Shown: positions 34,156 to 45,200 of the stretch, one piece after another
How positions within the stretch are numbered: position 1 is the first letter of the stretch
How the letters are laid out: each line of letters starts with the position of its first letter
Origin: Nemertoderma westbladi
Lineage: Eukaryota > Xenacoelomorpha > Nemertodermatida > Nemertodermatidae
Reading direction: 5' to 3'
DNA length: 64,000 nt
Assembly: GCA_032718475.1 (NCBI GenBank)
Contig: JAUCBJ010006266.1
Span: 1-64,000, forward strand
Program-made: the position numbers and the translations under genes
The notes under the pieces: generated by a model
What the model saw: the letters and a program-made list of their open reading frames with translations, nothing else
What the model was told of the DNA's origin: nothing
Database searches by the model: none

Positions 34156-36764
34156 CCGAAAGAAATAACCAAGAAAACCCAACTGCTTCAAGTAGCGAAG
34201 CAAAAGTAGCAAATATATACAGTGAAGTAGGTGGAATCTGGTCTGATGATCTCAACTCCTCAGTCATTGAGATCAAAACCAATGTGAGCAAAGACGTTAA
34301 GCAACAATCAACCTCTACACTTAATGACGAATTAAACACAATAGCGGCAAAGATACACAAGTCTGACACTGAAGGACTATATTATGGAATATCACAGCCA
34401 ACTTCTATAGACACACAATCACTGAACGGAAATAATTTAATTACAAACGGTGTGATAAACGCATTCTGTTGGATACTCGAGCGCAACATGGACAACATCG
34501 CGTGGGTGAGTGACGAATTAACACAAAAGCTAGCATATCGAAACTACAATAGAGTTGAAGCATCAAAATACATCGCAATAAGTTATATGCTAAGTCTACC
34601 TACTAGGTTAACGCCTGTAAAATATATCCTGATTCCACAATGCTCAAGCTCCCACCATATCATTCACATCGTGGATACTGAACACCGATCTGTATACAAA
34701 TTGTGTCCACTCGGGAACACCAAACCAAATGATGTCACCAAAAGAATGGGCTCACTCCTCAATCTTATGGACCATTACTATAAAAAAGTTGACCCTGCTC
34801 ACACCAAATTAACACCCTGGAAATGCACAGACTCGATGACATATCACACATTTCCTTTACAAGACAACGCATACAACTGTGGCGCATTTGTTTGTCAATA
34901 GGCATCTGCCATCGCACATGGCAAATCTTATCTGCCCAACAACACAGGGGGGTCAGTGCCTGTCCGAAGGTGGATACTAAACATACTAAACAGCGTAAAA
35001 TACAATGACCCATACGAACACTTCAGTTCTACATCTCCGTTAACCACCACCCTTAATCAGTACACTACCACAAACACAAATACCAATTCAACACCAAGCC
35101 TTAATATGGATACAAACCCGCTTGCATTCAACCATGTCAAACAAACACAATCACGAGAGACCATAGGATCGCCAAAGGTACCCACTCTTTCTCTTGTGGG
35201 TGGCAAGGATTTATCTGACTCAAGTCATTGGCCAGTGTTAAACAACCTCATGGATGGGTCTCATCTCCACCAAATTGTGCAGCACCCACGCCAAGATGCT
35301 ATTAGATTAATCTCGCAGTATCCAATTGATCTTCGAAATCTTTTGAGAGAGCAACTATTAAATGACGTAAAATTCTTAATGACCCCAATCAACTGCGCCA
35401 CACTACAACTACGATCGAGAGCTTCTGCTAAGGAGATGGCTATTGATATACACGAGCTGTACAGATGTAAAGAGGACAATTGCTTCACTGACAGCTGCAA
35501 ACGCCGCCTAAAAAAGGATTTAAACATAGCTGAGGACTCCACATCATCATTGGACAGGCTACGACAAGACTTCATTAATACCATAGCGGTTCTCCAAACT
35601 CGTATCTGCAAGAATGAAACATACCAGGACGAGTTAAAACAAGAGGTAAGGAATATCACGGATGAACTGAACCATGAGAGACACCATAGAATGGTACTAC
35701 AACATAAAGTCGATAACTTGACAACACAACCAAATGGAACAGGAAGTATACCCTATTCACAAGTATCAGTTCCATACAAGAACTATTTCACATCTGTTCG
35801 CTCAGATGAAGGACCTCCTATCAGTCTCGACGACTGGAGCGAAGATCCAGATAATTTGATAGTTATTGATTCAGTTTCTTCCAGTGGCGATTCCGATGAC
35901 AAACCAACAGAGATATCAAACCGAGTGTCCCAAAATTATTCAGCAAATAATGTCGCTTGCAACGAACATATTACGAACCCCAACAAATCAAAATGGAACA
36001 ACATGGCAATTTCTAAAGATTCGTCATCAACTACCTGGGACAATAGAACTCATTCCTCCCGTCGCCATGAAACAACTACCTCAGTCCCACCAAACCGGAG
36101 AGAAGATGAGAGAGACAGAGAATATATTAACCCAAACATTTCGCTTCACAACAGGTACGAGGCCCTGAGTGGGTCCACTGTTGATACAATTGATAATGGA
36201 TCTTCATCTAGGCCTATTCTAGATTACAAGAGAAGAAGGTGTGAAACAAGCAGTTATTTGGAACATAACAAGCCGAAAAACTCATTATACAGCAACCTCA
36301 GCAAAGGGTCACAGAAAGACATGAATAATGATAGGATATCCGCTTCAAGTAATTTCAAAGGAAGGGATTCATACGAGTCACAAACCAAATATCATAAACA
36401 TAATCTCACAGCAGCGGACCCACTGCCAACAGCAGCGTACTTTGTTAATGGGAAAGACAGGAAACACTCTGAAGAGGATGTTGTTGCTTACATTGAAGAA
36501 AGAGGGGTTAGGGTATACCGGATTACTACAAGGATTCATAACAACTGTAAGAATATGAAGGTAATAGCGTATACACATAACTCACACAATCTTTTGGAAA
36601 GGAACTTCTGGACAGAAGGGATTATATGTGTAGCCTGGAAAGATCGAAGAGAAACATTCAATCGTCCCCACCCAATTCCATCAACCAACAACATAGGGCA
36701 TTCACAGCTCCATACCAAGTGTTACACATACACACCTATCCCAATAGGCCGGCCACGTCTTTAA
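34134..36764 (+). pseudogene. LINE ORF: Ulp1/C48-like cysteine protease plus coiled coil, one nonsense codon
   Basis: The frame is open from 34134 to 36764 except for a TAG at 34899-34901. Residues about 90-255 resemble Ulp1/SENP (C48) proteases, which cleave SUMO-like modifiers. There is a His/Asp region (SSHHIIHIVDTEH) and an oxyanion Gln plus catalytic Cys in FPLQDNAYNCGAFVC (Cys near residue 249). The TAG falls directly after this motif, in frame with ASAIAHGKSYL. After the stop there is a probable coiled coil (ETYQDELKQEVRNITDELNH) and a basic, Ser-rich tail. Ulp1-like domains are known in some invertebrate transposable elements. Their role in LINEs is not established. Confidence 0.65.
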
Positions 36765-36879
36765 TAATGGTAGTGGGATCACAGCCAATTGCTCACAGTC
36801 AGCAATCGAGCACAATGTCAGCGATACCAATCAAAACCCTTGTACAAGTCTAGATTCTAACAATATCAATTCTACTGAC

Positions 36880-37927
36880 GGTCTTCTGTTAAACTGTGGT
36901 AGCTTCAACACCAGAGGTCTCATTGGCAACTTAGAGTACATTAGTAGCTTACTACATTATACGAGTATTTTAGGTATACAGGAGAACTGGATGGATGCAG
37001 TGGAATGTAAAGAGATCCTCGATAGAACTTTTGGCAAGGGGTACATATGCAAATACTTACCTGGAACCACACATGAGGCCTCGAAAATCACAAGGGGGGG
37101 GAGTATGTTTACTCATTAAACGTGGTATTTTCAAGTCGATCGATCATATTGAGTCTAAGAATGATATAATTGGAGTCAAGGCCACTGTAGACGGGTCGGA
37201 GAAACAGCTGCTTATTCTCTCAGCTTATGCACCAGACTCAAGCAAGCCAACATCCATATACAATGACTTTCTTGGTAGACTAAGCAATACCATAAACTCT
37301 CAACCTTTAGCAATACCTCTAATTCTAACAGATGGGAACGCTGATGTTGGGCCTTTGCAAGGCATTCGGTGTAGCCGGCCAGAGGCCTCCACTAGAGGAC
37401 AACACCAGAACACCTTTCTAACTGAACATTCTCTTGTAGCGGCGGATACCCTAGATAATTTTCAAGGGCCATGTTGCACTTTCTATGGACGTAGTTGCAC
37501 CTACATAGATCACATTGTAACTACTGAAGTAGGGTCGGAACTTATCACGAATGGCAGAATTTATACTATGGATAATGTGTCAAACCATTCTGATCACATG
37601 CCAATATCAGCTAAGTTAAAAATAAACACCACATTAAAATCATCACCTAACATCAAAGGACCCAGGGACTCAATGCACCGCAGCATACGCCGGTTCAACT
37701 GGGACAAATGCAGTGAAGAACAATTGGAAAATTACAAGATTTCGACCCTTACTGGTCTCAACAGCCTTGATGGGATTATTGAAGGCAACTCAAAAAGCTG
37801 GACCAAAGAGGACCTTGAGTGGTATGGAGACTCACTGCAGAACATATTCTACGAAGCTGCCTGTGTATATATCCCTCAGGTTAGCATCAGGAAACGGATA
37901 AGGAATACGGATAAGGATAAGGAATAA
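36880..37927 (+). pseudogene. LINE APE-type endonuclease, frameshifted
   Basis: Motifs of the apurinic-endonuclease-like domain of LINE ORF2 occur in order: NCGSFNTRGL and GIQENW in the first frame; then, after a run of eight G (37094-37101), GGGVCLLI, ILSAYAPDSS, TDGNADVG, TYIDHIV and SDHMPI in the next frame. The frame switch at the G run is best read as an indel. The family normally has GDFN where this copy has TDGN. The domain nicks target DNA to prime reverse transcription. Confidence 0.7.
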
Positions 37928-38015
37928 TCGACTCAACGAGAAATCCAAAATTACCAAAACTCTGTATGGCATTTGGTGTGAGCGTGGAAAAGCTCAGTCG
38001 GATCCATTCCACCAG

Positions 38016-39680
38016 ATGTTCAAGGACTCCAAACGTGCAGTGAGACGCCTCAGAAACTGGTTAACAAAGCAGAAATTATCCCAATACATTCACAAGGTAG
38101 TTGATAATCAAACAGCCAGGCGACAAAACCTTTGGAGCCATCTTAATGGAAAACAAACCTCAGACACACCAGAATCTATGCGAACTCCTCTCACAACTCA
38201 TTTATGTGAACAATTTCAAAGAGACTCAAAACAATCTGGTGAATGGGAAACGTTAATGGACGACATCGATATAAAATGCAAGGAAACGGAACACCCTGTA
38301 ATTTCGGAGAAAACAATAGAAAAGGTAGTCCTACTATTAGGCAAGGGCAAAGCACCAGACAACCGAACACTCACCATTGAACACTTGCTCTATACAGACA
38401 AAGAAGCAGTTTGTAAACACCTATCCAGATTGTTCAACGAATCAATCCGCCTCGGTGTCCTACCATCCTTTTTTGGAGAAACAGTTATCGAGTGTCTCTA
38501 CAAAGGTAAAGGCAAAGACACTTTAAATCCTTCATCCTACCGCCCTATTGCATCTATCAGTCTATTCGCAAAAATTATTGAAGGTGTAATACTGAAGGAT
38601 TACTTAGCTGACGGAATGCAATTTGCCTACCAAAAGCTCATCATAGGGTCTGATGTCATAATTAGTGCCATACTGGAATATATTGAATTCTATCGCAGCA
38701 GGGGGTCCGGGGTCTATGTCTGCCAAATGGACATTGCATCAGCATTTGACTCAGTCAACCATTACCTCGTGTTCAAGAAACTATCAGGTCATATGAATCC
38801 CCATATATGTCGACTTCTGGCTGTATACTATAATTTGAGCACAGTATTCATAAACATCAACGGCTCAGTAGATGTGAATGGATTCGCAATGCACAATGGC
38901 TTGAAACAAGGATCAATCATATCACCAATTTTATTTAACTTCTACACGAATGGTGTTCTCTCACAACTACACGATGGTGGTCCAGACAGTAGAGGTTGCC
39001 GAATTTTTCATTTGATTATAAGCGCGCTATCTTATGCTGATGACATACTGCTGCTGGGAACCTCCGACAACGAAATCAAACAGATGACCACTATCATACA
39101 ATCCAAACTGACTAATCTAAACCTTGTCTTGGAAACAACCAAAGTGAATTGGATATTCAAAGAACCATACCATAATAAAAAGAATCAGAGCCCACCACTC
39201 ATGATTTCCATTAATGACCATCTTCATGCAGCATCACCGTTCCTAACATTTCTTGGGGTCACAATCTATGGAAGTCCGGGACATAACAAAACAGGGGCCT
39301 CAGACATCATACAATCGATCGCCGCTCTCGCAGACTCTTTCCACAGAAACGGGTGGACGACCAAACACTATCCTGTACAGACGGTGGCAATGTTATGGCG
39401 GACTGTTGCCCTATCATCCTTGTTATACCGACTCAAGTTTCGCATTGGGGAGCTATCCAAAAAGGACACTGAAACTGTGGAATTGTATTACAGGAAACAA
39501 TTACGGGGGATCCTGCACTTAGGATGCTATGTATCCAATGAGACCCTTTATCATCTGTTTGGAACTGGAACACTGTCGCTAGAGGGTTACAAATCATGTT
39601 TGGGTACGTTGCTTCGTGCGCTAAAATGCCCCAACATGAATGTCCGTCCAAGAATCCCTCCGGATTACATTGCAATCTAA
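38016..39680 (+). pseudogene. LINE reverse transcriptase domain
   Basis: The 554-codon ORF carries ordered RT blocks: SYRPIASISLFAKIIEGVI, QMDIASAFDSVNHYLVFKKL, GLKQGSIISPILFNFYTNGV and the catalytic SYADDILLLG (YADD at 39033-39044, residue about 340). It is separated from the endonuclease by a frameshift near 37.92 kb and so cannot form a full ORF2. Clade placement (CR1 group) rests on the octamer tail and overall organisation and is tentative. Confidence 0.8.
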
Positions 39681-40075
39681 CCATCGTTCTGAGTATCAAG
39701 GACTGGGGAGCATGCACAGAAAATCGGTCATAAGTCACGGACTACCCTCCATTACATCACTCTGCAATTACGAGTACCATACTAAAAATTTATTCCAACG
39801 TTTATCCCCACCAACCGCATCACCACAACACGCTGAAGAAGCTCGATTTATACAACAGATTTATAAATTATCAGGGATCACTTTCAGTGCTAAGCACAAA
39901 CATATTACCGACTTTTTCAACATTTAGCAATTTCAATTTTCGTGTTTTTATTACTCTGAACTAACAGTTTTTACTAAGCATTTTACTATATATATTTAAT
40001 ATTATGTGTATTTTGTGTTTATGTGTATGTGTCATTGTTACTATATGTGAATTAAACTAAATCAATCTATCAATC

Positions 40076-40326
40076 TATGTAAACCTACATGGTCTCCCAA
40101 TGCTACATCCGTTCTATTATTTGTGTAGAACTTTGTATGTAAACCTACATGGTCTTCCAATGTTACATATGTTCTATTATTTGTGTAGAACCTTGTATGT
40201 AAACCTACATGGTCTTCCAATGTTACATATTTTCTATTATTTGTGTAGAACCTTTAACCTTGTATGTAAACCTACATGGTCTCCCAATGTTACATAAGTT
40301 CTATTATTTGTGTAAAACCTTAACCT
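40076..40326 (-). repeat. Exon-3-derived satellite, short block between two insertions
   Basis: Four units lie between the CR1-like and ORF1-only LINEs. The first resumes the register broken at 31773. The last 24 bp (40303-40326) are duplicated, with one mismatch, on the far side of the next insertion. Confidence 0.95.
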
Positions 40327-42280
40327 GTTGCTGTGTTTGCAGTGTTTGCTGTTGTGAGCCCTGGCTACCCACAGCCGTCTAGGTTTGGTCCCGGGTTCAA
40401 CCCCTCGCCCGGGATAGGGGCCCCAGAACTCCGACCGGGTTCTAACTGGGAGCCATCTGTTCGCCTGCTGGACGATGGAGGGTTATCCTGATCAATGCAT
40501 CAAGCTAGCTCCGATGATGTCGGTTCGTTCATCGGTGTCGGTTCAGGTTGCTGTTCATCTAACTTGGACTGACCTTCTTCCCGCGTATTTTTATCCTCAG
40601 CGCGCCTCCTGTCCCCCTCTCTTCGTTTCTCCTCACGTAGACGTTCTTCCTCTCTATTTCTCTTCTCGTCAGCTCGCCTCCTATCCTCGTCTCTGCGCTC
40701 CTCCTCGAGGAAATGTTCTGCCTGTTTACATCTCTTAAGCTCCTCAGCTCGCCTCCATTCAGCATCTTTGTGCTCTTCTTCCTGTCGCCATTTCACGTAT
40801 CCTCGTTGCCATTCCTCCTCCTGGTTTCGATTATCCTCCCTTCGCTTACGCTCCTCTGCCTGCAGACGAACCTCCTCGAGATTACGTTCCTCGAGATTAC
40901 GTTCCTCGAGATTACATTCCTCTTCGCTACGTTTAAGAAACTCCGCTTGTCGGCGCTCCTCCTCCTTGCATGCCTCATCGTGTCGTAGCTGCTCAACCCA
41001 TCAGTTTCGCTCCTTGGCTCGACTCCGCTCCTCGGCCTTACGCCCAGCATCAGGCACTATACCACCTCTGTTGCCCCGATATCTAGGATGTGTTGAGTTT
41101 TCAAGATCGCTTTCTCTCGCAACATGGCGCCGATTGCTGTCGACATCGAGCGGTTGACTGGGACCCATGCCCCACCTCATTGCAGGTCGATGGTAACGCC
41201 CAGGCGAAAACTTGTCTAACACACACTTCACACTGACAGCTGGAGTATCCATTAAGTCCCAGCCAATCCCAGAAATGTTCCCTAGTTTCAGGAAGTTACC
41301 AGAAACACGTGCGTCCATTCCCTGTTCCTTGGCCTCACGTGCCAAACGAAATAATATTGAGCGTTGTGCTCTCATCTCGGGCGGATAATCATCCATCATG
41401 TGAATGTCGGAGCACTCCAGTTGATGTTTCTCATCTAAAGCCAAATACTTGTCGGTCATGTTAGTAAATTAGATTTTAATTGGACGTGTGGCTCCTCGCC
41501 TAAAGGCACCCTGCCTAGAAACACGATCGATTGCAAGTCGGTCTTTTATTCTCAACTCCTTTTCTATAAAGTTAGTCGCAACTAACTTTAAGTTCTCGTT
41601 TCGCGATTCCTTTACATTCATCACTATTAAGTTTCGGCGCCCCCATTGCCTCTCGTTCTCAACAACTCGTTTAAGCTGCATCCTATGGTTGTTGTTAACT
41701 TTCATTTGCAGCGCTTTGAGGTTACCTTCCATAGCAGACAGACCCTCAGCTATCTTCGGGATCATTAGGATTCTATCTAAATGCTCTTGCGATAACACTG
41801 CCTGGGCCTGGTCCAGCGATCGACCACTGCTGCTGACTCTTGTCCTCTTATTACGTTGATATTTACCCCTACCTGCCCTAGGGAACTGGAACTCCCCACT
41901 TGCTCCCGCTTCATCGCGCCTACCTCGCGGGAATCCCCCATCATCGGTACCGAGGTTTCCTATTTCCATAATTTCCACAAGATCATCCGCTGTATCGTAT
42001 TCCACGAGACCGGTGGATTCATCACCCGTGGCATTGTCCCTTAGACAGCTATAACGATTGGAGCCACGTCGCCCCTGCAGCGAACTCAGTCTGTCACTTG
42101 CCCTGTCGTCGCCCGTAGCAGGCAGCCCGCCACCACCGCGAGGCTCAGTGGCTTGCTGCCCAGTAGGATGGTTTGGACGTTCAGGTGTATATGGTTTGGG
42201 AACCATCACGACTTATTACTGTATTACACTTGTATTTACAGCTAGCTGATTTAATTAACTTTCTCAGTTACTCAATTTAC
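40327..42280 (-). mobile_element. ORF1-only LINE (half-LINE) with 24-bp target duplication
   Basis: The insert in the satellite is flanked by a 24-bp direct repeat (40303-40326 and 42281-42304, one mismatch). Part of that repeat could be array periodicity, but a clean in-register insertion would not leave it. The minus-strand 3' end is a GCAAACA-type microsatellite, as in non-LTR tails. Only an L1-like ORF1 is present, with no endonuclease or RT. Confidence 0.65.
40500..42209 (-). pseudogene. L1-like ORF1 protein with Glu/Arg coiled-coil tail, two nonsense codons
   Basis: One frame of 570 codons is interrupted by TAA at 41469-41471 and TGA at 41001-41003. The order is: a disordered N-terminus, a helical stretch (LKALQMKVNNNHRMQLKRV), an RRM-like segment (RRNLIVMNVKE), and a C-terminal domain (KELRIKDRLAIDRVSRQG, RPIKI, then DDYPPEMRAQRSILFRLARE). 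This matches the coiled coil-RRM-CTD layout of L1-type ORF1 RNA chaperones. A long Glu/Arg-rich tail (RREEERLREEKRREGD type) follows and is unusual for the family. The breaks are single-base nonsense changes in an otherwise continuous frame. Confidence 0.65.
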
Positions 42281-45200
42281 ATTATTTGTGTAGAACCTTA
42301 ACCTTGTATGTAAACCTACATGGTCTTCCAATGTTACATCTGTTCTATTATTTGTGTAGAACTTTGTATGTAAACCTACATGGTCTTCCAATGTTACATA
42401 TGTTCTATTATTTGTGTAGAACTTTGTATGTAAACCTACATGGTCTTCCAATGTTACATATGTTCTATTATTTGTGTAGAACCTTGTATGTAAACCTACA
42501 TGGTCTTCTAATGTTACATATTTTCTATTATTTGTGTAGAACCTTAACCTTGTATGTAAACCTACATGGTCTGGGTCTCCCAATGTTACATATGTTCTAT
42601 TATTTGTGTAGAACCTTAACCTTGTATGTAAACCTACATGGTCTTCCAATCTTACATCTGTTCTATTATTTGTGTAGAACCTTGTATGTAAACCTACATG
42701 GTCTTCCAATGTTGCATCTGTTCTATTATTTGTGTAGAACCTTGTATGTAAACCTACATGGTCTTCCAATGTTACATATTTTCTATTATTTGTGTAGAAC
42801 TTTGTATGTAAACCTACATGGTCTTCCAATGTTACATCTCTTCTATTATTTGTGTAGAACCTTGTATGTAAACCTACATGGTCTTCCAATGTTACATCTG
42901 TTCTATTATTTGTGTAGAACTTTGTATGTAAACCTACATGGTCTTCCAATGTTACATCTGTTCTATTATTTGTGTAGAACCTTGTATGTAAACCTACATG
43001 GTCTTCCAATGTTACATATTTTCTATTATTTGTGTAGAAATTAACCTTGTATGTAAACCTACATGGTCTTCCAATGTTACATATGTTCTATTATTGGTGT
43101 AGAACTTTGTATGTAAACCTACATGGTCTTCCAATGTTACAACTGTTCTATTATTTGTGTAGAACCTTAACCTTGTATGTAAGCCTACATGGTCTCCCAA
43201 TGTTACATATGTTCTATTATTTGTGTAGAACCTTGTATGTAAACCTACATGGTCTCCCAATGTTACATCTGTTGTATTATTTGTGTAGAACCTTGTATGT
43301 AAACCTACATGGTCTTCCAATGTTACATCTGTTCTATTATTTCTGTAGAACCTTGTATGTAAACCTACATGGTCTTCCAATGTTACATATTTTCTATTAT
43401 TTGTGTAGAACCTTAACCTTGTATGTAAACCTACATGGTCTTCCAATGTTACATATGTTCTATTATTGGTGTAGAACTTTGTATGTAAACCTACATGGTC
43501 TTCCAATGTTACATATTTTCTATTATTTGTGTAGAACCTTGTATGTAAACCTACCTACATGGACTTCAAATGTTACATCTGTTCTATTATTTGTGTAGAA
43601 CTTTGTATGTAAACCTACAAGGTCTTCCAATGTTACATATGTTCTATTATTTGTGTCGAACTTTGTATGTAAACCTACATGGTCTTCCAATGTTACATAT
43701 TTTCTATTATTTGTGTAGAACTTTGTATGTAAACCTACATGGTCTTCCAATGTTACATCTGTTCTATTATTTGTGTAGAACCTTAACCTTGTATGTAAAC
43801 CTACGTGGTCTTCCAATGTTACATCTGTTCTATTATTTGTGTAGAACATTAACCTTGTATGTAAACCTACATGGTCTTCCAATGTTACATCTGTTCTATT
43901 ATTTGTGTAGAACCTTAACCTTGTATGTAAACCTACATGGTCTCCCAATGTTACATCTGTTCTATTATTTGTGTAGAACCTTAACCTTGTATGTAAACCT
44001 ACATGGTCTCCCAATGTTACATATGTTCTATTATTTGTGTAGAACCTTAACCTTGTATGTAAACCTACATGGTCTCCCAATGTTACATCTGTTCTATTAT
44101 TTGTGTAGAACCTTAACCTTGTATGTAAACCTACATGGTCTCCCAATGTTACATCTGTTCTATTATTTGTGTAGAACCTTAACATTGTATGTAAACCTAC
44201 ATGGTCTCCCAATGTTACATCTGTTCTATTATTTGTGTAGAACCTTAACCTTGTATGTAAACCTACATGGTCTCCCAATGTTACATCTGTTCTATTATTT
44301 GTGTAGAACCTTGTATGTAAACCTACATGGTCTCCCAATGTTACATCTGTTCTATTATTTGTGTAGAACCTTAACCTTGTATGTAAACCTACATGGTCTC
44401 CCAATGTTACATCTGTTCTATTATTTGTGTAGAACCTTGTATGTAAACCTACATGGTCTCCCAATGTTACATCTGTTCTATTATTTGTGAAGAACCTTGT
44501 ATGTAAACCTACATGGTCTCCCAATGTTACATCTGTTCTATTATTTGTGTAGAACCTTAACATTGTATGTAAACCTACATGGTCTTCCAATGTTACATAT
44601 GTTCTATTATTTGTGTAGAACCTTGTATGTAAACCTACATGGTCTCCCAATGTTACATCTGTTCTATTATTTGTGTAGAACCTTAACATTGTATGTAAAT
44701 CTATTATTTGTGTAGAACCTTGTATGTAAACCTACATGGTCTTCCAATGTTACATCTGTTCTATTATTTGTGTAGAACCTTAACATTGTATGTAAATCTA
44801 TTATTTGTGTAGAACCTTGTATGTAAACCTACATGGTCTCCCAATGTTACATCTGTTCTATTATTTGTGTAGAACCTTAACCTTGTATGTAAACCTACAT
44901 GGTCTCCCAATGTTACATCTGTTCTATTATTTGTGTAGAACCTTGTATGTAAACCTACATGGTCTCCCAATGTTACATCTGTTCTATTATTTGTGTAGAA
45001 CATTAACCTAGTATGTAAACCTACATGGTCTCCCAATGTTACATCTGTTCTATTATTTGTGTAGAACTTTGTATGTAAACCTACATGGTCTCCCAATGTT
45101 ACATCTGTTCTATTATTTGTGTAGAACCTTAACATTGTATGTAAATCTATTATTTGTGTAGAACCTTGTATGTAAACCTACATGGTCTCCCAATGTTACA

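Larger units (their letters stand above)
31774..40075 (+). mobile_element. CR1-like LINE with Ulp1-type protease, 8.3 kb, inserted in the array
   Basis: The satellite breaks after CCTTG at 31773 and resumes in register with TATGTAAACC at 40076, so both ends are placed to within a base or so and no target duplication is needed. The element carries, in order: a Ser/Thr-rich ORF1 with a minisatellite, a Ulp1-like protease plus coiled-coil ORF, an APE endonuclease and a reverse transcriptase. It ends in an octamer tail (ATCAATCT repeats), a habit of CR1-group LINEs. Frameshifts and a nonsense codon show that this copy is inactive. Confidence 0.85.

Noticed and set aside
40625-41157. Plus-strand Ser/Leu-rich ORFs at 40.7-41.2 kb
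   Set aside because: They are antisense to the Glu/Arg-rich tail of the ORF1-only LINE, whose frame is supported by RRM- and CTD-like motifs.
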